Part shown: piece by piece, positions 17,759-27,222 of the stretch
Layout of the letters: every line of letters starts with the position of its first letter
Numbering within the stretch: the first letter of the stretch is position 1
Source of the DNA: CAYTWW01 sp043801855
GTDB lineage: Archaea > Nanobdellota > Nanobdellia > Woesearchaeales > GW2011-AR15
Reading direction: 5' to 3'
Assembly (NCBI GenBank): GCA_043801855.1
Contig: JAZDLQ010000015.1
Location: 1 to 56,839 of the forward strand
Length of the DNA: 56,839 nucleotides
The notes under the pieces: model-generated
What the model was told of the DNA's origin: nothing
What the model saw: only the letters and a program-made list of their open reading frames with translations
Databases searched by the model: none
Made by a program: the position numbers and the translations under genes

Positions 17759-18010
17759 AATAAGCGCCCCGAGCCAAAGAGCGCTTTCAAGGAAAGCCCT
17801 CGGAGCAAAGATATTAAGAACCACATCGCTTAAAAATACAGCGAGTGGTTCGAATCACAACTAAATACATAGCCAAAGAAAATAAGCGCCCCGAGCCAGA
17901 GAGCCCTTTAACAAAGGCCTCGGGTCAAATCACTAAGGACTACATTGGCTAAAAACCGCCAAGTAGTCCGAATAACGAAAATATACATACAGAATTTTAA
18001 AAATAATAAG
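17759..18010. repeat. two tandem tRNA-associated repeat elements (copies 3, 4)
   Basis: Two units of about 122 bases. Each starts with AATAAGCGCCCCGAGCCA (17759-17776 and 17881-17898), an exact copy of the 3' end of tRNA-Asn and its flank (18005-18022). Each continues with a GAGC..CTTT / AAAG..CTCGG hairpin, GCAAA, and a second hairpin (AACCAC...GTGGTT; GGACTAC...GTAGTCC) ending CGAAT. The bases 17661-17758, between tRNA-Ile and these units, hold nothing else I recognise. Confidence 0.75.
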
Positions 18011-18121
18011 CGCCCCGAGCCAGACTCGAACTGGCGACCTTGCGATCACAGTAGAGGACTTTAACAGTCGCACGCTCTACCTATTGCTCCGTGATTTAAT
18101 GCACGCCTAAGCTATCGGGGC
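18011..18121 (-). tRNA. tRNA-Asn(GUU) with D-loop and anticodon introns
   Basis: Acceptor GCCCCGA / TCGGGGC, T-arm GCCAG-TTCGAGT-CTGGC and anticodon arm TGCGA-CTGTTA...A-TCGCA give tRNA-Asn(GUU). A 15-base intron follows position 37. A 23-base intron sits in the D-loop, where GCTT-AGG-CGTG pairs with CACG-GAGC-AAT to make a textbook bulge-helix-bulge (4-bp core, two 3-base bulges). Excision leaves the D-loop AGTAGGTA. 111 bases minus 38 gives 73. Confidence 0.88.
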
Positions 18122-18223
18122 TTATTTACCCAACGGATAAAAAATGTATTTAAATAGATTTCTAAATGCTTATAATAAAATTTAAAAAAAGCATTTTATT
18201 ATTAAATTTTAAGGGTGTATATC

Positions 18224-19291
18224 ATGGATTTGACTATTTTAAATGGAGTTTATTTTGGCAATACTATCTTGCAGTTTCTGAAGTTTTTTGGCTATATTGC
18301 TGCAGCAATTCTAATTGGCAAAATTTTATATTACCTGACAACTGGAGTAATTAGAAAGCTTACAAGCAAGACAAAAACGCAGTTTGATGATATTTTAATT
18401 GATATGATTGAAGAGCCGCTTGTTTTCCTGATTGTTATTGGCGGATTTTATCTAGGCTACCACAAGCTTACATTGACTGAGAATGCCGCAAAAATATTTT
18501 CTGAAATAAATGGAGTTCTTTTGACAATTTGTGTTGCATGGTTTATTCTTAGATTATTAGATTCATTTATTGTAAATTACTTAATTCCTCTTTCAAAAAA
18601 AACTGAATCTGATCTTGATGACCATCTTGTTCCAATGGTTCGAACGTTGCTTAAATTAATTATCATTACAATTACCGGAATTGTTGTCGTTGATAATTTT
18701 GGCTATGATGTCACTTCTGTCTTGGCTGGTCTTGGTATTGGCGGCCTTGCATTTGCTCTAGCGGCGCAGGATATGATAAAGAATTTTTTTGGTGGAATTG
18801 TGATTCTTTTAGACAAGCCCTTTAAGATAGGGCAGTGGGTTGATATTGGCGGATATGAAGGAGAAATAATGGAAATAGGAATGAGAAGCACAAAAATAAA
18901 AACTCAATCAGGAGAATGTGTTAGCATTCCTAACAGCTTTGTAGCTGAAAAAGCAACAAAAAACTTTAAAAAATATCCAGATAAAGGTATTCAGTTTGTG
19001 ATTGGCTTAACATATGAAACAAGCAACAAGAAAATGGAACGCGCAAAAGAAATCGTGAAACAAGCTGTAACTAAGCAGAAACTTCTTGTTCCTGACTCTT
19101 TAAGCATTAATTTTGTTAATTTTGGAAGCTATTCCCTTGACCTTGATGTAAGATATAAGCTTTCCACAAACGATGCTGCAGCATTAAGAAATATAAAAGA
19201 TGAAATTAACACTTATATCAAAGAAAAATTTGACAAAGAAAAAATAGAATTTGCATATCCAACGCAAAGCGTTTATCTGTCAAGAGAGTAA
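18224..19291 (+). CDS. mscS: MscS-family mechanosensitive ion channel
   Basis: A small-conductance mechanosensitive channel that opens under membrane tension to release solutes. The 355-residue chain has about four or five membrane segments. The pore helix TM3 region (TSVLAGLGIGGLAFALAAQDMIKNFFGGIVILLDKPF) is the MscS signature. The cytoplasmic beta domain (IGQWVDIGGYEGEIMEIGMRSTKI, then SIPNSFVAEKATKNF) and the alpha/beta cage follow. Start at ATG 18224 with GGGTG about 8 bases upstream; a GTG at 18215 is also open. It lies next to tRNA-Asn on the other strand. Confidence 0.93.
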   Translation: MDLTILNGVYFGNTILQFLKFFGYIAAAILIGKILYYLTTGVIRKLTSKTKTQFDDILIDMIEEPLVFLIVIGGFYLGYHKLTLTENAAKIFSEINGVLLTICVAWFILRLLDSFIVNYLIPLSKKTESDLDDHLVPMVRTLLKLIIITITGIVVVDNFGYDVTSVLAGLGIGGLAFALAAQDMIKNFFGGIVILLDKPFKIGQWVDIGGYEGEIMEIGMRSTKIKTQSGECVSIPNSFVAEKATKNFKKYPDKGIQFVIGLTYETSNKKMERAKEIVKQAVTKQKLLVPDSLSINFVNFGSYSLDLDVRYKLSTNDAAALRNIKDEINTYIKEKFDKEKIEFAYPTQSVYLSRE

Positions 19292-19323
19292 GATTTAAAT
19301 ATGCATAGCCTAACTTAATATCC

Positions 19324-19965
19324 ATGAAAAAACAGCTTGTCGTTATTCTTTCTATTTTAATATTACTATGCATAGCAACAGGAGCATTTTATTTTTTTGT
19401 AATATCTCCAACAGGGACTAAAAAGCCCTTCATGGAAAAGCCGGAATTTGATGGCCTTATGATAGACAGCAATTCTCCTGTTATTGAAACCGAGCATATC
19501 TCTTATGTTGCAAATGAGATTGGCGCATACAAATTGCATAAAGACTTAAGAACAGGAGACACGCCTGAAATTGAGTTTGTAATCGAAGATACCAGTGAAG
19601 TTTTTACGCTTAGAGTAATCGATGGTAATCCAATTGTTGAAAAAATAAGCGCAAATAATCCTGATATGAAACTTACAACAGACCAAGCAACATTCCTTAA
19701 AATATTGTCTTCAGATAATATCAACCAGAAGATTGCAGAAGAGGCTTCCAGCGGAAAAGTTGGGATTTCTTTAATTGCAGATGAAGTCACTCTCGGCATG
19801 AAAGGATATAAGGCTATTTATGATTCTCTATCTAAAAATCAGGAAGCCATTAGCGGAAAGGCAATATCTAAGCTAAATCCTGTTAAAGTAACAATAATCA
19901 CGAAAATAATTGCTTTGTTATCATTACTTGCAATAATTGAAGTTGTTTATATGATAGAGAAATAA
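19324..19965 (+). CDS. membrane-anchored hypothetical protein, SCP2-like middle
   Basis: A 213-residue protein with an N-terminal signal/anchor (VVILSILILLCIATGAFYFF) and a C-terminal transmembrane segment (about 190-210). The extracellular middle (IEFVIEDTSEVFTLRVIDG, DMKLTTDQATFLKILSSDN, SGKVGISLIADEVTLGMKG) resembles the pattern of SCP2-type lipid-binding folds, but weakly. A TATA-like TTTAAATAT about 28 bases upstream suggests leaderless transcription. Function unknown. Confidence 0.65.
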   Translation: MKKQLVVILSILILLCIATGAFYFFVISPTGTKKPFMEKPEFDGLMIDSNSPVIETEHISYVANEIGAYKLHKDLRTGDTPEIEFVIEDTSEVFTLRVIDGNPIVEKISANNPDMKLTTDQATFLKILSSDNINQKIAEEASSGKVGISLIADEVTLGMKGYKAIYDSLSKNQEAISGKAISKLNPVKVTIITKIIALLSLLAIIEVVYMIEK

Positions 19966-19975
19966 AAAAAAGAGC

Positions 19976-20590
19976 TTATTTCTTAATTAAGCCGTATTTT
20001 CCTAGAACTTCTTTATAATATGCAAAATCTTCGCTATTCTTGAATTCTTCTAGAGTTGCCAAGTCAAGCTTATTTATCCATTTATGCTGGAGCTTGATTA
20101 GCTTTTTGACATCATCTGAAATCATTGAATCTGACTCTGAATCCTCTTCATCTTTTTCATGTTCTTTCTCATTTTCTTCTTCAAAACTTTCTTCGTTTAG
20201 TTCTTCTTCTTCTGTATTATCATCATCGCTAAATATTGAAAATATTCTTGCAAAAAAAGACTTCTTTTCATCTTTATCAGAAAATTCTTCTTCTTTTTCT
20301 TCCTTAATTTCTTCTTCCACTTCTTCTTCTATTTCTTCAATTTCCTTAACCTGCGGCTTTTGCTCAACAGCATCACTTTCATTATCATTATCAACAACCA
20401 CTTTTTTTTCACCGCCGAACATTTTCTTTAATAAAGGTACTTTTTCTTCATTAAACTCCGAATCAGTTTCATCAAAGTCTAAAGATTTTTCATTATGCTT
20501 TTTTTCATCATTGCTAACTCTGCCAGTAAGATAAGAGTCAAGCTCGCGATTAACTTCACTTTGCTTATTTAAAGAGTCTATTTTAATCAC
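19976..20590 (-). CDS. highly acidic low-complexity protein
   Basis: A 204-residue protein; residues 80-155 are almost only Glu, Asp, Lys and Ser. A conserved-looking globular C-terminus follows (KLIKLQHKWINKLDLATLEE, KEVLGKYGLIKK). No membrane segment. It could be a disordered partner protein; no family recognised. Convergent with the gene at 19324-19965. Confidence 0.6.
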   Translation of the reverse strand: MIKIDSLNKQSEVNRELDSYLTGRVSNDEKKHNEKSLDFDETDSEFNEEKVPLLKKMFGGEKKVVVDNDNESDAVEQKPQVKEIEEIEEEVEEEIKEEKEEEFSDKDEKKSFFARIFSIFSDDDNTEEEELNEESFEEENEKEHEKDEEDSESDSMISDDVKKLIKLQHKWINKLDLATLEEFKNSEDFAYYKEVLGKYGLIKK

Positions 20591-20706
20591 CCGTTAATTG
20601 ATAATATTAAAGATATATCAAGCCTATAAATAGGTTTCTATATATTTCTGCAGGAACGCCGGATACCTGAGTTAAATTTATATATCTCTAAAAGATATGG
20701 TTATTG

Positions 20707-21117
20707 ATGAAAAAGAGGTGCCAGGTTAGCATTGAATTCTTAGCTATTTTTTCTTTTGCCTTTTTAATGCTTATTCCTCTTGTTGTAATTTATTTTCATC
20801 AGTCAAGCCAGGCAAAAGACGCGCTTGACGCAAGCCATATACGAAATATTGCAGTAAAGATAGCAGAAAAAGCTGAATCTGTGTATTATATGGGAGAGCC
20901 TTCAAAAATAACTCTAAAGGTTAACTTTCCATATAAGATACATAACATATCAATAGAAAACAGGGAAATTACTTTTAATTTTTTGACTTATAAAAACCAG
21001 ATACAGGATATCAGTGAAATGTCTTCTGTTAATATAACCGGAAATATATCAGAAAGAGAGGGAATTCATTATATCTCCATTGAAGCCAGGGAGGGGTATG
21101 TATTAGTAAGCGAGTAG
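20707..21117 (+). CDS. pilin-like protein with class III signal peptide
   Basis: A 136-residue archaeal type IV pilin-like protein. Residues 1-26 show the class III signal: basic MKKRC, then QVSIEFLAI (QxSxExxxL) and a hydrophobic helix; prepilin peptidase would cut just before the Gln. The rest is beta-rich with NxS/T glycosylation sequons (NIT, NIS). TTTATATAT at 20680-20688 lies about 25 bases before the ATG, so the transcript is probably leaderless. First gene of a six-gene surface cluster reaching 27222. Confidence 0.78.
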   Translation: MKKRCQVSIEFLAIFSFAFLMLIPLVVIYFHQSSQAKDALDASHIRNIAVKIAEKAESVYYMGEPSKITLKVNFPYKIHNISIENREITFNFLTYKNQIQDISEMSSVNITGNISEREGIHYISIEAREGYVLVSE

Positions 21118-21494
21118 CCGGACAGATAAGTATGGAATTTGTTGCTATGGTAGGCATAGCTATTATAGTTATGATTATATTTATCGGAATTGCAGGAGAG
21201 CTTATTTTTAGGAATGAAACTGATAAAAAAAATATTGTATTTAATGACTATGGCCAGTATCTTCTGCAGGAAATAATTATTGCCGCGGAGTCAAGAGACG
21301 GTTATTTGCGGATTATAGATATTCCTGACAAAATAGATAGCTTTTATTTTGAGATAGATAATGGCGTAAATTACCTTACGCTAAACACAACAGGCAATAC
21401 TGTCTCTTTTTTAACACCTATCACTATCGGCCATTTTATCAAGGGTGAAAATATCGTTGAAAACATAAATGGCACTGTATGCATCAATTGTTAA
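21102..21494 (+). CDS. pilin-like protein, class III signal, non-AUG start
   Basis: The frame has an ATG at 21132, but starting there would cut the class III signal in half. Upstream the frame reads ISKRVAGQISMEFVAMVGI, an exact QxSxExxxL signal with basic residues before it. No ATG, GTG or TTG precedes this part; an ATT at 21102 lies 5 bases after GAGGGG. I therefore place the start at ATT 21102, overlapping the upstream gene by 16 bases. The product is about 130 residues, with a hydrophobic helix and a beta-rich body with NTT and NGT sequons. The ATG start remains the alternative. Confidence 0.65.
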   Translation: MSKRVAGQISMEFVAMVGIAIIVMIIFIGIAGELIFRNETDKKNIVFNDYGQYLLQEIIIAAESRDGYLRIIDIPDKIDSFYFEIDNGVNYLTLNTTGNTVSFLTPITIGHFIKGENIVENINGTVCINC

Positions 21495-21495
21495 A

Positions 21496-22038
21496 ATGCA
21501 AAAGCAAAAAAAATCACAGGCATGGTATATGGATTTTATACTTGGCTTTACCATTTTCGTACTATTTACATTTATTACGATACATTATTTAACTGATGAA
21601 TACATCCTTCCAAGAGAGGAATCTGATTCTGTTTTAGCAGCAACAAGACATATTTCTGATTCTTTAGTGTCATCCGGAAGCCCTGATAACTGGACAAGCG
21701 ATAATGTAGTAAGAATCGGGCTGACAAATGGTAATCATGTAATTAACGAAACAAAGCTTGAATCTTTCTTAAATCTCACAACTGAAAATTATATATCGAC
21801 AAGAGCAATGCTTGGCACCAGATTTGACTATCTTGTTTTTTTTAAGGATAAATTCAACAATACATTAAATTTGACTGGTTTGGGCTCTTTGTATTATGGA
21901 AAACCTGGGCTTAGTGAAGAGAGTGTGCTTTTACTTAATCCAGATACATTATATTCGATAGAAAGGAATCTTGTCTTAAAAAAAGGAGAAAATAATACTG
22001 CGCAAATCATAATTATGCACGTATATGTGTGGCAATAG
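21496..22038 (+). CDS. pilin-like membrane-anchored protein
   Basis: A 180-residue protein starting right after the upstream stop (ATG 21496). The N-terminus MQKQKKSQAWYMDFILGFTIFVLFTFITIHYL is basic then hydrophobic like a pilin, with SQAWYMDFI in place of the QxSxE box. The rest is extracellular with several N-glycosylation sequons (NWT, NLT, NNT). No family recognised; its job is inferred from the cluster. Confidence 0.7.
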   Translation: MQKQKKSQAWYMDFILGFTIFVLFTFITIHYLTDEYILPREESDSVLAATRHISDSLVSSGSPDNWTSDNVVRIGLTNGNHVINETKLESFLNLTTENYISTRAMLGTRFDYLVFFKDKFNNTLNLTGLGSLYYGKPGLSEESVLLLNPDTLYSIERNLVLKKGENNTAQIIIMHVYVWQ

Positions 22039-22040
22039 CA

Positions 22041-25000
22041 ATGAAAAAAATATTTTGTAAAAAATCAATTTTTTTCACAATTGACGGAATTTTTGCGTCA
22101 ATTCTATTAGCTTCTTCTCTATTATTAGTTTTTTCTTATTATATCGAGTCAGGAGATACAAATAACGCAATGAACTATATCTCGGAAGATATTATAAGTT
22201 GCCTGTCTAGCATTAGAGTGAGCGAGCTTAATGACAGCTACGTATCTTACCTAATCTCCAATGGAAATATTACTAATCCAAATAGCACAATTATTGAGCA
22301 GATAGGTGAGTTTTATGTTTCTAATAAAACGATATTAGCCTCAAACTTTACAGCGCTAATTACAGAAAGCCTGATAAACCCTAAATATGGGTTTAGCCTG
22401 CTTGTAAATGGAGATTCTATTTATGCAACTGCTGATCATTCAAGTGCAACAGATATTATTTCATATAGGAGAATGGTTTCCGGGTTTGAAAAAGAAAAGC
22501 CAATAAGGGGTTCAACTTCAAAAGTGTTTCTGGAAGGAATTAAAGAAAAAACGTTTTCCTCTTTTATTTATTTTGGAGGATTTATCGGCCAGGGTAATGT
22601 ATCTGCTTTTATGGAAGACATTCCGAGCAATGCAACAATTACCTCGATGTATCTGCAGCTTTCTGCTGGCGGGCCGTTTGAATTGTACTTTAATGGAATC
22701 AGGTGCAATACAACATTTTATCCAAACAATGAGGAAATGTCAGCTGACGCATGGGATGTTTCTGAATGCAATGCATCTCTTATTCCAGGCGCAAAAAATA
22801 ATGTATCACTGGTATTTGTTTCTGAAATAGGCAACGCGTATATTGGTGGAGGATATTTTAAAGTGGATTATAGGACGGATTTGATGCGCCAAGAACAGAC
22901 AGCCGGGATAATTTATCATTACCTTGAAGATGTCGATGGAATTGTAAATACCTATTCTTCTTTTTATATTCCGGGAAGCCTTAATTCAGTTCAGGCTTTT
23001 ATTCATTATTTTGCAAATAATTCTGTTAATTCAAGCAATACTTTTTACTTAACAATCGGAAATTCTACTATTATGCTTTTAACGAATCTTACAGGAGAAA
23101 ATAATATCACATTATTTGACTATAATTTTTCGTCAAAACTTAATTATTCATTAATGGGAGGAAAAACAATACCAATGAGGCTTGGATTTGAAAATGTAAG
23201 TTTTGGTTACATTTATGAGGGGAATGCTGATGTAGCTATTGTCACCGATGTATCAGGAAGCATGAACTGCAGAATGGCGTATCCTGGTCCATCATCATTG
23301 TGTACAGGAGGGTATCCTCAAAATCCTGGAACAATTAATAGTTGCACTTATATTGCCAACTTATCCAATAATAATAATGATACTCAAAGGCTGGCCATTG
23401 TAAAGTGTAAGGATATCAATTTCACACAGGAAATATTAAACATTGTTGGCAATAAAGTGGGATTAGTGTCCTACAGTACAGCTACTGAAACTAGTAAAAC
23501 GGTGTATCCTACAACTAATTTAACTCTTCTTAATAATACAATTAATTCATATGCAACAGATTGGTATACTTGTATTTGCTGCGGAATTAATACTGCAAAA
23601 GGTATCCTGAATACTACAATAACACGAACATTTCTTATCAATCAAAGTTCAATATGGAATTATTCTAATGGAAGCGTGAATTTTGTGCCTCCTTTGGACA
23701 GCTTGGGCAATCATTGGTATGACTTTGTATATCAAAATGAAACACAATGGAAAAATGGAACAGCAATTCTTGGTGCAACAAATGGTTTTCCTGTTGCACC
23801 AAGTGTTGTAACTGAAATAGGAAGCAATGGCAATGGAAGTTTTGCATATGCAAATTTATGGGAAAGGTTTGATGATACGCCAGGAGCGCCAAATGATTTT
23901 ACGTCAGGAAGATTAAATGCCAGCCAATTAAATACATATGGCATAGCAGGAGCAAATGATGGTTGGGACAGAGATCCAAGAAACGGTGCAGGGCCGTTTG
24001 ATTTTGATGATGATATTGATTACAACAATATCTCAGGTGCAATGTTAAGCTTGGATAACAATTACGGTGGCTCTGGAAATGTCTGTAGCGGCTATGATTG
24101 CTCTGGCGCTTATGGTATAAAAGTCACTATTACAAATAGCCTTTACAATATGCTGGCAAGCAATGGAACAGCAATGCTAAGCTTAAAGTATAGATGGGAT
24201 GGCAATGGCAATAATCTTGAAGACTGCGATGAAGTATGGGTAAAGGCAAATTGGACAAGCCCAACAACAGGCAGCCATTCTCTTGGAACCAATCATGATA
24301 GCTCACATACAAATGGAGACAATGATCTTGAAATATGGTCTGGGGATAATCCCAGCAGTGATGCATCACTTACCAGCTTTATACAGGAAATAACCCAATG
24401 GATAGAAGGGCCGGGTGACTATTATTTTGAATTAGGTGGCAAGCTTCGCTCAGAAAGATGCGGACCATGGTGGAACCTGGAAAATAACAACAGGGCAAAC
24501 GAATATGGAACTTGGACATTTGATGATATTCAATTACAATTTTCCAATTTTTCAGATAATTATTACTTCCGCAAGCATTTCAGGATTAATGACCTTTCCA
24601 AGATCAGCAAAGGTGTGTTGAATATTCTATCTGATGACAGGGCAGTTGTCTACTTGAATGGCAATCTAATTGATACAGATGTTGAATTGAGCCATGATGG
24701 CAAGTATTGGAACAGGCATGGAGTCAATATTCCATCAAATTTATTCTTATTAGGCGACAATGTTATTGCTGCCAAGCTTACAAATTTTGAAAAATCAGCA
24801 AAGTTTGACATTGAACTGTTAGCTGTAAATGATTCAAGAGACAAGGCTATGATGGTTATGACAGATGGGGTTGCAAATGAAAATTGTGCTGAACAAGGCA
24901 CCACAGGTGATCTTGATAATGATGGCGTTTCTAACACAGATAGTGATGATGCTATCCAAGCCGCATGTGATGCGCGAGAGGACTATGGAATCACTGTTTA

Positions 25001-25916
25001 CGCAGTTGGATACAGCAATGAATCTCATGAACCAACTCTTCAAGGAATCTCAGATTGTGGCGGAGGAAAATATGTTAAAAGCTCTAATACAACCGAGATT
25101 GAAGAATTCTACCAAGATATTGCTTCAACTATCGTTTCAGCCAGCCGCCATGCTCAAACAATTACATCCCAAGGTAGTCTTGCCAACAGCAGGATATATG
25201 GAGACTCATACTTTCTTCTAAATTACACTTCTGCTGAAGATGACCAATTTGGTGAAATCTCTGTTGTTGTCCAGGAAGATGGATTTGATAATTGCTCATT
25301 CAATGTAACTATCCCAAATGATATAAGGATTAGTGATGCTAAACTGACATCTTACTCATCTGAGCATTGGACAGATGAACTGATTGTGAATGGAAATAGT
25401 ATATACAACCTTAGCAGCTTTAATGAAGAATATACTACTTTAGGAGATCCTTTTGTATTGAATATACCATCAAGTGCGCTCAATGTCGGTACTGTCAACT
25501 CTTTTTATATAAGGACAGGAGACACATATGAAAACTTTACAGGATGCTCAAAAAATAATAGCTTGATTTACACAGCTCTGCTGCGCTCTTCAGTTTCATA
25601 CAGCGATGTATTGGAACTAGCTGAAGGATGCACATGGCTTATTGAGTTTGACAACAGGAATAATATTACTGTTGCTGTACCGCCAGGATATATCGGTGCA
25701 AAAGAATGTTATTATACAAACGCAGTTGTTTCATACAACCAGAATGATACTTATGATGATGCAATGTATCGGCTTCTGGACCAGCTTGATCTTGACAATG
25801 ACCATAGGATTTTTGTTGATCTTGAGAATCAGAATTTTGTAATCGGAGCACTATCTGTCGGAAAAATCCCATACCCTTGGGGGCCAGCGATAACTGAAGT
25901 GAGGGTCTGGAAATGA
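22041..25916 (+). CDS. giant vWA-domain surface protein with pilin-like N-terminus
   Basis: A 1291-residue protein. A basic, hydrophobic N-terminus (about 10-40) anchors it. A von Willebrand A domain begins near 395 (VAIVTDVSGSM, the MIDAS DxSxS), continues to CCGINTAKGIL near 510, and resumes near 930 with KAMMVMTDGVANE, GITVYAVGYSNE and IASTIVSAS. About 415 residues are thus inserted inside the vWA fold, including a beta-sandwich-like segment (GVLNILSDDRAVVYLNGNLI). A DLDNDGVSNTDSDD loop near 955 looks Ca-binding. Many NxS/T sequons. The vWA suggests metal-dependent adhesion, like pilus-tip adhesins (inference). ATG 22041 chosen over GTG 22029. Confidence 0.82.
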   Translation: MKKIFCKKSIFFTIDGIFASILLASSLLLVFSYYIESGDTNNAMNYISEDIISCLSSIRVSELNDSYVSYLISNGNITNPNSTIIEQIGEFYVSNKTILASNFTALITESLINPKYGFSLLVNGDSIYATADHSSATDIISYRRMVSGFEKEKPIRGSTSKVFLEGIKEKTFSSFIYFGGFIGQGNVSAFMEDIPSNATITSMYLQLSAGGPFELYFNGIRCNTTFYPNNEEMSADAWDVSECNASLIPGAKNNVSLVFVSEIGNAYIGGGYFKVDYRTDLMRQEQTAGIIYHYLEDVDGIVNTYSSFYIPGSLNSVQAFIHYFANNSVNSSNTFYLTIGNSTIMLLTNLTGENNITLFDYNFSSKLNYSLMGGKTIPMRLGFENVSFGYIYEGNADVAIVTDVSGSMNCRMAYPGPSSLCTGGYPQNPGTINSCTYIANLSNNNNDTQRLAIVKCKDINFTQEILNIVGNKVGLVSYSTATETSKTVYPTTNLTLLNNTINSYATDWYTCICCGINTAKGILNTTITRTFLINQSSIWNYSNGSVNFVPPLDSLGNHWYDFVYQNETQWKNGTAILGATNGFPVAPSVVTEIGSNGNGSFAYANLWERFDDTPGAPNDFTSGRLNASQLNTYGIAGANDGWDRDPRNGAGPFDFDDDIDYNNISGAMLSLDNNYGGSGNVCSGYDCSGAYGIKVTITNSLYNMLASNGTAMLSLKYRWDGNGNNLEDCDEVWVKANWTSPTTGSHSLGTNHDSSHTNGDNDLEIWSGDNPSSDASLTSFIQEITQWIEGPGDYYFELGGKLRSERCGPWWNLENNNRANEYGTWTFDDIQLQFSNFSDNYYFRKHFRINDLSKISKGVLNILSDDRAVVYLNGNLIDTDVELSHDGKYWNRHGVNIPSNLFLLGDNVIAAKLTNFEKSAKFDIELLAVNDSRDKAMMVMTDGVANENCAEQGTTGDLDNDGVSNTDSDDAIQAACDAREDYGITVYAVGYSNESHEPTLQGISDCGGGKYVKSSNTTEIEEFYQDIASTIVSASRHAQTITSQGSLANSRIYGDSYFLLNYTSAEDDQFGEISVVVQEDGFDNCSFNVTIPNDIRISDAKLTSYSSEHWTDELIVNGNSIYNLSSFNEEYTTLGDPFVLNIPSSALNVGTVNSFYIRTGDTYENFTGCSKNNSLIYTALLRSSVSYSDVLELAEGCTWLIEFDNRNNITVAVPPGYIGAKECYYTNAVVSYNQNDTYDDAMYRLLDQLDLDNDHRIFVDLENQNFVIGALSVGKIPYPWGPAITEVRVWK

Positions 25917-26875
25917 ATTTCGGCAAAAGAGGCGTCTTTTTTACATTTGCAGCAATTTTTCTAGTCATTTTAATCATTAGTGTATCAACTACAAAAACAA
26001 CTTTTCGCTACCAGCAAAAAGGCTATGCAATAACATCCAGAGTAAGAGCAATGAATACATTTCTAACTGATATGGAAAATGACCTTGACAGAGAGCTCTA
26101 TATAGGAGGATACCGCGCTCTTCTTGGCATGCAAAAATATATCAGAATAAAAGAGGGATTTATCGAAAACCCAATAATTATTTTTTCAGAAATATTCATT
26201 AATGGAACAGCAAATGGAACAACAATAGATTTGATGTACCAGGAAGGAAGAGGAGCTGACTTAACTTCTTGGGTTTCGAGGATTAATGAAGAAGCAAATA
26301 AGCTAAACATTGATTTAATAATTATTCCAAACAATATTTCACTTGAAATGATTAGCCCATGGATAACAAGAATAAGTGCATCATTTACAATAAATGTAAC
26401 GGATGAGAATAAAATTGCATCTTTCGAATACAACAAAACATTTTACAAAGAGATAAGCATTATTGGATTTGAAGACCCATTATATACAGTCTATACCGAT
26501 GATAAAGTATCAAATCTTATTTTTGCAACAACAGTTTCTGATTTTGTAGATGATGCAACAAATTCAACTGAAGGGCTAATGCTTCATTTGAACATGTCAT
26601 ATTACAATGCAACAGGGTTTGGCCCTGATTTCCTTATGAGGTTTTCAGGCAATTTATCTGCCTCTGCTTATGGCATAGAAAGCATGATAAATCTTGAAGA
26701 TTTACAAAAACAGGGAATTTCAGTTAAAAATCAATCTGTAGTAGATTATATTTATTTTGGAACAACAAGCCCTCCAAATTACTGTAATGTGCAAAATATG
26801 CCTTCCTGGTTCATAATTGATATTGCCGATGCGTCAGGTTATGAGGTCAATAAGCTGGAGAAAGAAACATGCTAG
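25913..26875 (+). CDS. pilus-cluster membrane-anchored protein
   Basis: A 320-residue protein with a pilin-like N-terminus (GKRGVFFTFAAIFLVILIISVS) and an extracellular body with many sequons (NGT, NIS, NVT, NST, NMS). Its ATG overlaps the stop of the vWA gene by 4 bases. A similar N-terminal pattern (GxxFTxxAIxL) occurs in related archaeal surface proteins. Function unknown; probably a minor component of the same surface structure. Confidence 0.68.
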   Translation: MNFGKRGVFFTFAAIFLVILIISVSTTKTTFRYQQKGYAITSRVRAMNTFLTDMENDLDRELYIGGYRALLGMQKYIRIKEGFIENPIIIFSEIFINGTANGTTIDLMYQEGRGADLTSWVSRINEEANKLNIDLIIIPNNISLEMISPWITRISASFTINVTDENKIASFEYNKTFYKEISIIGFEDPLYTVYTDDKVSNLIFATTVSDFVDDATNSTEGLMLHLNMSYYNATGFGPDFLMRFSGNLSASAYGIESMINLEDLQKQGISVKNQSVVDYIYFGTTSPPNYCNVQNMPSWFIIDIADASGYEVNKLEKETC

Positions 26876-27222
26876 AAAATATAAGTAAAAAAACAGTGGT
26901 CGCTAAAAAAATCAGGCATTGCAAATCTTTAATGTCAAAATTTATTGGCCTTATGTTTTCTAAAAAAATCAATGATGAAGCTTTAATATTTCATTTTGAA
27001 GAGCCTACTTGTGTTGAACTGCATATGTTTTTTGTATTTTTTCCTATTGATGTAATCTTTTTAGACTCTAATAAAAAAGTGATTGAAATAAAAGAGAGTT
27101 TTCTGCCATTTACAATTTATTTTCCAAGATGCTGCGCAAGTTATGTTGTTGAAGTTTCATGTGGTACTATAAAAAAATCTAAAACAGAAATCTCCGATGT
27201 ATTAAGGTTCGCAGACAATTAG
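26869..27222 (+). CDS. DUF192 family protein
   Basis: A 117-residue DUF192 (COG1430) protein. The pattern KKIRHCKSLMSKFIGLMFSK, LHMFFVFFPIDVIFLDSNKKVIEI and YVVEVSCGTIKKS matches the family throughout. Members are small beta-rich proteins of unknown function, often beside secreted or membrane proteins. This one lacks a signal peptide. It overlaps the upstream gene by 7 bases and ends the cluster begun at 20707; its 3' end overlaps the convergent cluster by 21 bases. Confidence 0.85.
   Translation: MLENISKKTVVAKKIRHCKSLMSKFIGLMFSKKINDEALIFHFEEPTCVELHMFFVFFPIDVIFLDSNKKVIEIKESFLPFTIYFPRCCASYVVEVSCGTIKKSKTEISDVLRFADN

Noticed and set aside
20040..20534. Ser-rich forward frame
   Set aside because: Mirror of the acidic Glu/Asp-rich gene on the other strand.
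23665..25221. Several short frames inside the vWA gene on both strands
   Set aside because: Shadows of the 1291-residue frame with no start signals.
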